Shown here one piece after another: positions 53,054 to 61,233 of a stretch of DNA of 64,000 nucleotides (positions are counted from its first letter, which is position 1; the number at the start of each line of letters is the position of its first letter). A model generated the notes under the pieces. That model was given only the letters and a program-made list of their open reading frames with translations. It was not told where the DNA came from and ran no database searches. Made by a program: the position numbers and the translations under genes. Source of the stretch: Opacimonas sp014872805 (GTDB lineage Bacteria > Pseudomonadota > Gammaproteobacteria > Enterobacterales > Alteromonadaceae); NCBI GenBank assembly GCA_014872805.1, contig WKFN01000015.1:62001-126000 (forward strand), written 5' to 3'.

Positions 53054-54829
53054 ATGCCATTAAATAAAATTACTCTAGCCGTGATTAGTTCTCAGTTGTT
53101 ATTTGCCTGTGGCGGAGGCTCAAGCAGTACTTCACCCGCCCCGGTGGTACCAGCCCCAACGTCGCCAGAAATCAGTACAGTCGTTAAAACTGGTGTCATC
53201 ACTGGCTTTGGCAGTGTCTATGTTGATGGGCAACGCTTTAACACGGATAATTCGACGTTCAATGTCAATGGTCAAGCAGGGCAAAGCATAGAGCAACTGC
53301 AAGTGGGCATGAAAATTTCCATGAGTGTACAAGAATCTGATGATGACTCACCCGCAACGGTAAGTACGGTTCATTATGATAATGATATAGAAGGTTTAGT
53401 GACCGCAATTGATCGCAATAACCAGCAGATTGAAGTGGCAGGTATTACGGTACTCTACAATGATTTGACCCACTTTATTGGCATTACTGAAGTCTCTTTG
53501 TCAGTGGATGACCGCATTGAAATCAGCGGCTATCTCAACACTAATGGCGTGTTGGTTGCCACTTACATTGAGCTTGATAACGATGTGACCAATGATACAA
53601 ATCAATATGCATCAGGTATTGTGAGTAATTTGGATATGACTCAACAAACATTTACTTTGCAAGGGTTAACGGTTAACTATGCATCAGCAAATATTCAAAC
53701 TATCGAAAATGGTCTTAAAGTTAAGGTTGAGGGGAATATCAATGCCGGCGTTTTTCTTGCCACAGAAGTGGAAGCGGTTGATGAAACCTTTTATTTATCT
53801 TTAAGTGATGATGATATTGCAAGGGTTGAGAAAGACGGGATAGTAACCGCAATTGATCTAGCTGCTAACAGCATAACGGTAGATGGATTGACATATCAAC
53901 TTGCAAGCGATGTGGTGTTTGAAGGCAGTAGTGATATTCAGGTTCAAGATTTTGTTGAAATTTATATTGAACCTGCAACGAATCAAGTTACTAAAGTCGA
54001 AACTCAAAACACACGTATTAGTACTGATGGAAAGATCAAGGGCACAATAGAGGCGATTGATACAGTCAATCAAACAGTGACAGTGAACGGACGGACTTAT
54101 GCATTCACCAACACAACTCGTGTGGAAGATGATGATGACAGGTATTTTAATTTTGCATCGCTTAACATAAATGATCGCGTTGAAATTGCTTTTGTTATCG
54201 ATACGGCGAGTAACAATATTATTCAACGAATCGAGCGCGAAGATGAAGTGGAATACAATGAAGAATGGGAGCTTGAAGGTCGTGTGTTCGAGGTTGATCT
54301 AGCCTCTCAAACCATTACAGTAAATGGCGTAAGTGTGGTATTAAACGATGCAGTAAGATTAGTTTTGAATGACGTCGTAACCGATTTATCTACTTTTCTG
54401 GCCGCAGCTAATAACAGCAGTGCCTCGGAGATTGAGGTTGAAGGCGCATTTGATAGTGATGGTCAGTTTGTCGTGAAAAAAGTTGAATTGGAACAAATGG
54501 GCCAGGACGATCAAGATGATGATAATCAGGGCGATAACGATAGTCATGATGACAACGATGACAGTCATAATGATACGGAGCAAGAAGTTGGTTATGTTGA
54601 GTTAGAAGGGAAAGTGACCAGCGTAATCAATGATACGAGTTTCACTCTGAATGGACGTGAAATTAGAATCGATGCCAACACTGAATTAGAACTAAATGAT
54701 CAGCGTGTGTCAGTCTCTGAATTTATGAGCGCTATCCAAGTTGGAGTGACGGTCGAAATTGAAGGTGCTTGGGTAAATAGTACCTACATCTCCGCTTATG
54801 AAGCAGAAATTGAAAATGACGATGATTAA
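53054..54829 (+). CDS. DUF5666-repeat lipoprotein (591 aa)
   Basis: Lipobox LLFAC with Cys19, followed by GGGSSSTSPAP. The rest consists of tandem small beta domains of the DUF5666 type, each with a 'G-x-V-x-x-I-D-x-x-x-x-x-x-T-V-x-G' strand pair (for example GIVTAIDLAANSITVDGLTY and GTIEAIDTVNQTVTVNGRTY). A highly acidic linker (about residues 478-515, mostly D, N, S, H) precedes the last repeat. Probably outer-membrane anchored; function unknown. The frequent pairing of this family with LuxR regulators and cytochrome b561 genes in marine bacteria fits the two genes downstream. Confidence 0.85.
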   Translation: MPLNKITLAVISSQLLFACGGGSSSTSPAPVVPAPTSPEISTVVKTGVITGFGSVYVDGQRFNTDNSTFNVNGQAGQSIEQLQVGMKISMSVQESDDDSPATVSTVHYDNDIEGLVTAIDRNNQQIEVAGITVLYNDLTHFIGITEVSLSVDDRIEISGYLNTNGVLVATYIELDNDVTNDTNQYASGIVSNLDMTQQTFTLQGLTVNYASANIQTIENGLKVKVEGNINAGVFLATEVEAVDETFYLSLSDDDIARVEKDGIVTAIDLAANSITVDGLTYQLASDVVFEGSSDIQVQDFVEIYIEPATNQVTKVETQNTRISTDGKIKGTIEAIDTVNQTVTVNGRTYAFTNTTRVEDDDDRYFNFASLNINDRVEIAFVIDTASNNIIQRIEREDEVEYNEEWELEGRVFEVDLASQTITVNGVSVVLNDAVRLVLNDVVTDLSTFLAAANNSSASEIEVEGAFDSDGQFVVKKVELEQMGQDDQDDDNQGDNDSHDDNDDSHNDTEQEVGYVELEGKVTSVINDTSFTLNGREIRIDANTELELNDQRVSVSEFMSAIQVGVTVEIEGAWVNSTYISAYEAEIENDDD

Positions 54830-54848
54830 CTAATCACTATATGTTATA

Positions 54849-54879
54849 AAAACCATATCTTCTACGGTATGGTTTTTTT
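54849..54879 (+). terminator. Terminator between DUF5666 gene and LuxR-type gene
   Basis: AAAACCATA pairs with TATGGTTTT across TCTTCTACGG, followed by a T-run. The run ends exactly at the ATG of the next gene (54880), leaving no room for a Shine-Dalgarno sequence. Confidence 0.82.
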
Positions 54880-55374
54880 ATGAATAGAGACAAAACAATC
54901 GCGCTGCTCCTGATCTTGATTATCCTTTTCAAACTAGGTGACTTGTACGTTGATTTTGCCAATCAGGTTGAGACTCATCATTTGTTCCAAGAAGGGATTC
55001 TCATCCTGCTATCTTCTACTATTTTCATATTTTTGACTCGGGACATTAGACAGCGCAGTAAACAGGCTCAACTGTTGGCACAACAGCTAAAAGTCAGTAA
55101 AGCTCGCTCGGATAGTTTGTCAAAAAAGGTGATTGAGACTAAGGCTCAGTTTTTTAATGCTATTGCCGAGCAATTTGAGCAATGGGGGCTTACTTCAACA
55201 GAGAAAGAAGTTGCTTTACTCTTGGTCAAGGGATTGAGTAATTTTGAAATTGCTGAGGTTCGAGGTAAATCAGAAAAAACCATTAGCCATCAAGCATCCG
55301 CGATCTATAAAAAAGCAGGTGTTACGGGTAGGCATGAACTTGCAGCATTATTTTTTGAAGAGCTAATTAGCTAA
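54880..55374 (+). CDS. Membrane-anchored LuxR-type transcription regulator
   Basis: 164 residues: two hydrophobic helices (ALLLILIILFKLGDLY and GILILLSSTIFIFL), a coiled-coil linker (about residues 65-95), and a C-terminal LuxR/FixJ helix-turn-helix (LTSTEKEVALLLVKGLSNFEIAEV ... SEKTISHQASAIYKKAGV, described in parts). No receiver domain, so the signal probably comes through the membrane part or a partner such as the DUF5666 lipoprotein or cytochrome b561. The start abuts the preceding terminator's T-tract. It is the obvious candidate to bind the shared operator at 52969 and 55398. Confidence 0.85.
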   Translation: MNRDKTIALLLILIILFKLGDLYVDFANQVETHHLFQEGILILLSSTIFIFLTRDIRQRSKQAQLLAQQLKVSKARSDSLSKKVIETKAQFFNAIAEQFEQWGLTSTEKEVALLLVKGLSNFEIAEVRGKSEKTISHQASAIYKKAGVTGRHELAALFFEELIS

Positions 55375-55397
55375 TGAAATCAACGGTTTTTCTCTTT

Positions 55398-55441
55398 TAG
55401 GGGTAAAACCCTATAGCTGAAAGTCAGCATAACAATATACT
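55398..55441 (+). promoter_or_regulatory. Operator TAGGGGTA-AA-ACCCTAT and -10 box of the cytochrome b561 gene
   Basis: TAGGGGTAAAACCCTAT (55398-55414) and TATACT (55436-55441). Offset from operator start to -10 is 38 bp, the same as in front of the DUF5666 gene. Lies between the LuxR-type gene stop and the cytochrome start, so the third gene has its own promoter. Confidence 0.75.
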
Positions 55442-55480
55442 TATCCTTGTTTGTACTTATTTGTCTCAAGGATACTCAAG

Positions 55481-56023
55481 ATGAAATTGACTTCAACAAA
55501 TCGCTATCATCCCCTCATCAGTATTTTGCATTGGCTTATGGCCTTCACGTTTGTTTTTATGATTGTGAGTGGTGAGTTTATGGAAGATACACTCGAATCA
55601 GAGTTGTTTCACTGGCATACTCAAATTGGTTTTACCATGCTCATTTTAATTTTCTTGCGACTGAGTAGCGCTTTACTTACGCACCGAACGCATAATGCTT
55701 CGCTCTTTTCAAAACACGAAGAAAGGTTCGCCTGTGCAACAAAAATTGGATTGTATATCGTAATGTTCTTAATTCCATTTACTGGCTGGCTCATGACAAT
55801 CTTTGAACCGCGATTACAGCCAACTGAATATATTGGACTTGTAAATTGGCCCGTACTGCAAAGTGTTTTGAGTAATCATGAGCAATTTGAAGCGTTAGAA
55901 GACGTTCACGAAGTTTGTGTGAAGGCGCTAATAGGTCTCACGGCACTACATATCGCCGGATATTTCAAACACTTAATAGTGGATAAAGTGAATCTATTAG
56001 TGATATTTCGTTTTATACCGTGA
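55481..56023 (+). CDS. Cytochrome b561
   Basis: 180-residue diheme membrane cytochrome. Four hydrophobic segments with heme-ligand histidines: RYHPLISILHWLMAFTF (first), HWHTQIGFTMLILIFLRLSS (second), and DVHEVCVKALIGLTALHIAGYFKH near the end (two histidines). The ATG at 55481 has AAGGA upstream; an earlier in-frame TTG is unlikely. Transfers electrons from quinol to an unknown acceptor, or scavenges superoxide as in E. coli CybB (family knowledge). Confidence 0.92.
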   Translation: MKLTSTNRYHPLISILHWLMAFTFVFMIVSGEFMEDTLESELFHWHTQIGFTMLILIFLRLSSALLTHRTHNASLFSKHEERFACATKIGLYIVMFLIPFTGWLMTIFEPRLQPTEYIGLVNWPVLQSVLSNHEQFEALEDVHEVCVKALIGLTALHIAGYFKHLIVDKVNLLVIFRFIP

Positions 56024-56035
56024 ATACAGGCTCGT

Positions 56036-56770
56036 TCAATAAGCACTGGACTCTGTGGTAATAAATACACCATCCCGAACCAGTGAAGTACAAATTTGCT
56101 CGGCTATTGTATGCGTCGCACGATGGCATTCATTATCGACTTTATGCCCCAGAGCAGTAACATGCCAAGTGAGTTCAGGATAGGATGATGTATATGCCAG
56201 TAAAGCGGTTAACGATACAATCCGCCCAAAACCCTCAAAATCAAACATTATTTCAAGCTTAATTTGTTCTGCCCAATCTTGAGCTTCTACCTCAAACATT
56301 GAGATGTACGTCGGCGGAGTATAATCATTATAGAAAGCGTCCAACGCATGGTGGCCAATTTCATGCAAGATGACATCAGATAAGGCGTTCACAAATATCG
56401 TTTGGAAAGCTTGCTCATGTTTAGGCTGAAGGTGTTCACGAATAAAACTTGCCAAAACATCAACGTAAGCACTCGAGATTGATATTAAACGGTTTTGTTC
56501 AATGGATGAGAATGCGATGTCAGTGGCGTCCATTTCATCAGAAAATACCATTTTGGTTGTCTGTAAAATGCTGTATAAACGAGCATTTTCTTCCTCTTGA
56601 GCAAGCGCTATTAATTGAGTCATGATATCTTGACTGTGAGCTTTAGCGATCTCGATTGGACTTACACTATGAGTCCATTTTTCCAATGTGGTGGACGCGC
56701 TTGCTTGCACAAATAAGGAAACGCTGAATAAACACAGGATAAGCTGTCTCGATTTTGATTTATACCACAT
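56036..56770 (-). CDS. Exported HExxH metallopeptidase-like protein
   Basis: 244 residues with a signal peptide (cleavage near VQASA) and a zinc-binding HEIGHH motif (from residue 136) followed by DAFYNDY and, 20 residues later, FEVEAQDWAEQIKLE, which offers the third acidic ligand (E-x-x-A-D/W as in gluzincins). Probably a periplasmic peptidase; no known family assigned. The stop is 13 bp from the convergent cytochrome b561 gene. Confidence 0.7.
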   Translation of the reverse strand: MWYKSKSRQLILCLFSVSLFVQASASTTLEKWTHSVSPIEIAKAHSQDIMTQLIALAQEEENARLYSILQTTKMVFSDEMDATDIAFSSIEQNRLISISSAYVDVLASFIREHLQPKHEQAFQTIFVNALSDVILHEIGHHALDAFYNDYTPPTYISMFEVEAQDWAEQIKLEIMFDFEGFGRIVSLTALLAYTSSYPELTWHVTALGHKVDNECHRATHTIAEQICTSLVRDGVFITTESSAY

Positions 56771-56968
56771 TAAATAAATGTCATTAAGTAAAACGATACT
56801 ATTTAAACGTACGGTATTCGAAAATGGATTGATTGTCAGTTAGGCAACAATCATCTACAGTGGCGATAATGACAGCGGTTATCATTCCTCGCATGGCCCT
56901 GCGGCAGATAAATCAGCGCCATGGAGATAGTCTGAAATTGCAAGAATGGACCGTGTTTGATGAGTTAT

Positions 56969-59900
56969 CTATTCTGACTCAGATGTATCGTCATCGCTTG
57001 GCGCAGACCACTGCTGAGTAAATTGTCTGGGCGTCATGTTGTAATATTTTTTAAATCGGGTGGTAAAATGAGACGGACTCCCAAAGCCTGTGGCATATGC
57101 GGTGTTTGTGACATTTTCCCCTGATTTGAGCATCTCAGCCCCTTTCATGACTCTAAAATTGAATAAAAAATCACGTGGACTGTTATTCGTTTCGGCACGG
57201 AATTTTCGCAACAACTGTCTATCTGACAAACCAAGCGCATCACGTAAATCATTCAATTCAAATTCACTATCGTCAAAACGTTCTTCGCAAATTTTTAATA
57301 CGGTTGACATGAAATCGGACAGTGATACAGGTTCATCTGCAGGTTGTTGGACGTTCGTTGAGATTTGCTCGACAGTTTTTGTGCGAGTTTTTTTCTGTAT
57401 ATTGATGAGGTTCAACGCTTTTAAGCGCAACTCTTCGTTGTCAAAAGGTTTGCAGATGTAATCAGCAGCATCATTGCGCAATCCTTCTAGAATATCAGAT
57501 TGGCTAGTACGGGCGCTGATCAAAATGACAGGGACATGACTTAACAACACATCCTCTTTAATCATACCCATCAGAGTAATCCCATCGATATAGGGCATCA
57601 TAATATCGCTGATTATGATATCTGGCAGCATATCTCGTGCTATTTCAATGGCGTGTTCTGGCGAGTTTAATGTGGTTAAATCAAAAGAAGGTTGTAATGC
57701 TATTTTGAGATACTTAAGGATCTCTTCGTTATCATCAATACACAGTGCTTTAGGTAACTCATCTTTATTGTCGTGAATAGGGATAATATGTTGCTCATAT
57801 ACATTTGGGAGTGATAATTTTGCAGTAAACATCCCATCTTTTGAACTTTTCAAAGTGATATCGCCGTTTAAGCGGTCAACAATATTTTTTACTATGCTCA
57901 AGCCCAGTCCAACCCCATCAGGGTTACCAATGCCCGCCTCTGGACCACGGTAGAAGCGGGTAAATAAGTGATTCAACTCTTTATCCTGCAGTGGGATAGA
58001 ACTATTTTTAATCGTGATTTTTAAGAGCTCAACATTAGCCTCTATATGGATATCTAAGAAACCATTTTGGTGGTTGTACTGCAAAGCATTTAAAATAAGA
58101 TTACTCAACAACGTTTGCATTTCAGTTAAGCTGGCGTTGACCTGAAATGGCTCTATAGGACTGAAACGAATGTCAATCTTACGCTCTTTGGCGAACTGCT
58201 GTGTGTTTTCCAAGACAGTGCGTAAGCACAGGGCTAAATCGGTAACGTTATTTTCATCAGATTTAGACGATATAAAGGTTGCTTGTGATAGTTCAAAGAT
58301 TTTTTGGTTAAGGCTCTTTAATTTGTAAGCATTGCGCTTGATCGCTAACAGGCGCTCTTGTGAGTGTGTTTGCAATTCACTCTGCAATAATTCATCCACT
58401 GGGTCGAGTAAAAGACTTAGAGGGACATTGAATTCTGAGGCAATGTTGGCAAACATCTGATTTTTTTCAGAAGCATTTTGCTCTAATTGTTCGCGTTTAT
58501 TTTTTTGAATAAAATGTTCTTTCGCTAGTTGCTCATTGCGCAAAGTGAGTGTTTTATCTTTTGTTTCAATTATTTTTCTGGTCTGGCGCAGACGAACGTA
58601 GAATACACTTATAGGTATAAACAGAAGAATAAATATTATGCCAAGTTGAATGTCAGATTGCTGATGCCAAGGACTGGGCTGAAAAACATCGACAATGACA
58701 TCATTAGCAAAGTTATTATCAATCTCGCCATGAAGACTGATTAACAGTCGATTCTCTCCATAACTTGGAGATAATGAAAAGCGAAAATCATCATTCACAA
58801 ATTCACTCGTCCCGTCTTTGATAGCTAAGCGATCATTAGCATGGGTAGTGAAATTACTATCACCAAAAAAGAGCTCAATTGCACTGATTGCTCGATCTGA
58901 ACTGTCATTAAACGCATTTTGAGGAGGATGTATGAAAAATTCAGATGAACCATCTGCATAAAACACTTCAGCAGCGGATAACAGCAACTTTGGTATCGTT
59001 TTGTTAAATTCATTTGGTTGAAAAACCGAAATTCCATTTAGCCCAGAAAATACAAAATGGCCACGAGAGTTCAAATACGCCACACCTGGATTGAACTCAT
59101 TTCCTTGTAAACCGTCTTCTTCAATGAACCAGTCGATCATTTCTGAATCGAGTCTATACTTGAGCATTCCTTGTTTTGTGGTAGACCAAATATCGCCATT
59201 GTCGTTAACCATTGTAGCTTGTAGGTTGATTTGTTGAACCTGCTGAGGTACTCCTTCATTACTAAATGTCTTACTCAACGGATTAAATATATATAGGCCA
59301 AGATTGGTTGATAATACAATTTCATCATCGTTTGCAATCATATGATTGATGAGATTGATTTTTAAATCTGTCTCAAATAAGAAATTATCAAAATCCCCCG
59401 TTTTTGGATTAAATGCATGTAAGCCTCGATTTGAAGCGAACCATGCGTAGCCTTGATGAACCAATCCATAACTAAAATAATTAGTCGGTAGATTGGAATT
59501 ATCACGGTCAAAGTGTTGAAATGATTGACTTTCTTTATCAAAAAGACTAATGCCTTGTTTGCGATGTAACAAAAATACTTGATTGGGAGACAATTCAACC
59601 CATTTAACCAATCCCGAAGCAGCTAAATCTGAATTTTCTGGAGTGAAAGTACGGATAACATGTAGACCCTCTACTGAAATTTGTTTGATGCCAAAATCAT
59701 CTAGTACCCAGGCGTGGTCTTCGTCGATATAAATATCCGATACCCTCACACCTGCAAGCCCGGAATAAATAAGCTGACTTTCACGCTTCACTGGGTTGTA
59801 AATGGAAAGCCCGTCCGAGTTCGCTGCCATCCAACCGCGTAAGTATTTGTCGGCAGCAATCGCCGTAACATTATTGCCACTAAGAGGTGAGTTGTCTGAT

Positions 59901-60904
59901 ATTTCGTGTTTGAGGTGATAAATGTACTGCGTGTTACTGCGGTAGTGATTGAGTCCACCGCGTTCAGTGCCAAACCACATATCACCATTTGTTGTTTGTA
60001 ATACTGAGGTGATTCGATTTGCGCCGATGGAATGTGGATCATTGTATTCGTAGTATGCCCTATAAGCTTGCTTGGGACCTTGATACCAGATGCCATTAGC
60101 ATAAGAAATTGCCCAGATATCTCCATTTTCATCAATCACTGTCTTTTTGATATGATTAGAGCCAATGGCATGAGATTCATTTGTATAATGTTGAGTCAAT
60201 TCAAATTCTTGGTTGTATACCAAAATCCCTCTTTTTCCTGAACTGACAAAAATATTCTCATCTGAGACCATAATGTCCTGAATGCTGCTTTCGATATTTA
60301 TACTTTGGGACGACGTAAATTCTCCTGAAGGGGTCTTTTGGTACCTCACCAGATCATAGTTGTGGCCGACTAAATAATTGTCACCCAGGATATTAATTGC
60401 ATCAACGGGATGAGAAAAGCGGAATCGTTGGTAAATCGGTTGAGACAAGCGGGTATCGATGAGCAACAGCTGATCATCGAAATACACGGCAAGTTCGCCG
60501 TTACGCAACTGTGTGACATGACGCTCGTTAGCATAATCATCTTTAAATGAATGAAATATCTCGAAAGTTTGGGCGTTTGGGCTCAAGACGTAAATACCAT
60601 CGGCAAATACAACCCACAAACGTTGCTTTTGTCCAAGTGCTAGGCCGTAAACATAAGGTGAACTAGGATTAAGCCTCAGTTGATTGCGCAAGTTCAGAAA
60701 GCGCCGTCCGTCGTAACGAACGAGTCCTTCAGGTGTACCAACCCAAAGCATACCGTGACTATCTTGAGTTAAAGCGGTAATAGTAGAGTCAGGTAATCCG
60801 TCAGAAATATTGTACTGAGAAAAATGTAACGAGTAATAGTTGTGCGCAGAGGTGTTGAAACCTATGAATAAGACGATGGATAAAAAAACGACGTGTCGGA
60901 ACAT
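56969..60904 (-). CDS. Hybrid two-component system regulator with degenerate kinase
   Basis: 1311 residues: signal peptide; about 14 periplasmic beta-propeller (Reg_prop) repeats such as GLPDSTITALTQDSHGMLWVG; a Y_Y_Y domain; one membrane helix (IIFILLFIPISVFYV); a coiled coil; kinase domain; receiver with Asp1100 (SDIMMP) and Lys1152 (CKPF); C-terminal AraC helix-turn-helix (DALGLSDRQLLRKFRAETNN and GFGSPSHFTTRFKKYY). ATP-lid boxes are present (LILNALQYN, DGVGLGLSIV), but the H-box reads NIASEFNVPL where active enzymes have N-I-S-H-E-F-R-T-P-L, so Ser823 replaces the phosphoacceptor histidine. Likely a polysaccharide or envelope-sugar sensor. Divergent from the broken DUF5916 gene. Confidence 0.92.
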   Translation of the reverse strand: MFRHVVFLSIVLFIGFNTSAHNYYSLHFSQYNISDGLPDSTITALTQDSHGMLWVGTPEGLVRYDGRRFLNLRNQLRLNPSSPYVYGLALGQKQRLWVVFADGIYVLSPNAQTFEIFHSFKDDYANERHVTQLRNGELAVYFDDQLLLIDTRLSQPIYQRFRFSHPVDAINILGDNYLVGHNYDLVRYQKTPSGEFTSSQSINIESSIQDIMVSDENIFVSSGKRGILVYNQEFELTQHYTNESHAIGSNHIKKTVIDENGDIWAISYANGIWYQGPKQAYRAYYEYNDPHSIGANRITSVLQTTNGDMWFGTERGGLNHYRSNTQYIYHLKHEISDNSPLSGNNVTAIAADKYLRGWMAANSDGLSIYNPVKRESQLIYSGLAGVRVSDIYIDEDHAWVLDDFGIKQISVEGLHVIRTFTPENSDLAASGLVKWVELSPNQVFLLHRKQGISLFDKESQSFQHFDRDNSNLPTNYFSYGLVHQGYAWFASNRGLHAFNPKTGDFDNFLFETDLKINLINHMIANDDEIVLSTNLGLYIFNPLSKTFSNEGVPQQVQQINLQATMVNDNGDIWSTTKQGMLKYRLDSEMIDWFIEEDGLQGNEFNPGVAYLNSRGHFVFSGLNGISVFQPNEFNKTIPKLLLSAAEVFYADGSSEFFIHPPQNAFNDSSDRAISAIELFFGDSNFTTHANDRLAIKDGTSEFVNDDFRFSLSPSYGENRLLISLHGEIDNNFANDVIVDVFQPSPWHQQSDIQLGIIFILLFIPISVFYVRLRQTRKIIETKDKTLTLRNEQLAKEHFIQKNKREQLEQNASEKNQMFANIASEFNVPLSLLLDPVDELLQSELQTHSQERLLAIKRNAYKLKSLNQKIFELSQATFISSKSDENNVTDLALCLRTVLENTQQFAKERKIDIRFSPIEPFQVNASLTEMQTLLSNLILNALQYNHQNGFLDIHIEANVELLKITIKNSSIPLQDKELNHLFTRFYRGPEAGIGNPDGVGLGLSIVKNIVDRLNGDITLKSSKDGMFTAKLSLPNVYEQHIIPIHDNKDELPKALCIDDNEEILKYLKIALQPSFDLTTLNSPEHAIEIARDMLPDIIISDIMMPYIDGITLMGMIKEDVLLSHVPVILISARTSQSDILEGLRNDAADYICKPFDNEELRLKALNLINIQKKTRTKTVEQISTNVQQPADEPVSLSDFMSTVLKICEERFDDSEFELNDLRDALGLSDRQLLRKFRAETNNSPRDFLFNFRVMKGAEMLKSGENVTNTAYATGFGSPSHFTTRFKKYYNMTPRQFTQQWSAPSDDDTSESE

Positions 60905-60979
60905 TTAATGTCATCAATACTGCTTTGATAGAGTAATAATGCCTTAGCGGTAAAAAAAAGTCATGCAAAAAGGCCAAAA

Positions 60980-61021
60980 TGTCCGTCTGGTGATAGTTTT
61001 TGTCCGTTTGGTGAAAGTTTT
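60980..61021. promoter_or_regulatory. Tandem 21-bp direct repeat, candidate AraC-type operator
   Basis: Two adjacent units, 60980-61000 and 61001-61021, each beginning TGTCCGT and ending AGTTTT, match at 19 of 21 positions. A 21-bp period is two helical turns, the spacing preferred by AraC-type DNA-binding domains. It sits between the hybrid regulator (start 60904) and the gene it faces (61234). Confidence 0.75.
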
Positions 61022-61090
61022 TTCTGAGCGCTGAGTGTATCTTAGGTATGTGGCTTTTGTTAAAAAATCACACTCTAACACACGAAAGAC

Positions 61091-61137
61091 AAGGATCGTC
61101 AGTTTGTAAGGATGCAAACGAATCAAGGACGATCCTT
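61091..61137 (+). terminator. Stem-loop in the regulator/DUF5916 intergenic region
   Basis: AAGGATCGTC (61091-61100) pairs perfectly with GACGATCCTT (61128-61137); inside, GTTTG and CAAAC can extend the structure. Followed by TCTTCTTTAT. It could end a short leader or an unannotated small RNA, or act in the 5' leader of the downstream gene. Confidence 0.5.
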
Positions 61138-61233
61138 TCTTCTTTATATTTGTTTACATCTTTTTGCCCAACACTCCTGTTGCAAATTAATTCTTTGTGA
61201 AATAATGCCGAGCCTTGTTGCTTGGGAGGATGC

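Noticed and set aside
56833..57021. Plus-strand open frame of 62 codons
   Set aside because: It overlaps the end of the hybrid regulator, has no recognisable product and no ribosome-binding site.
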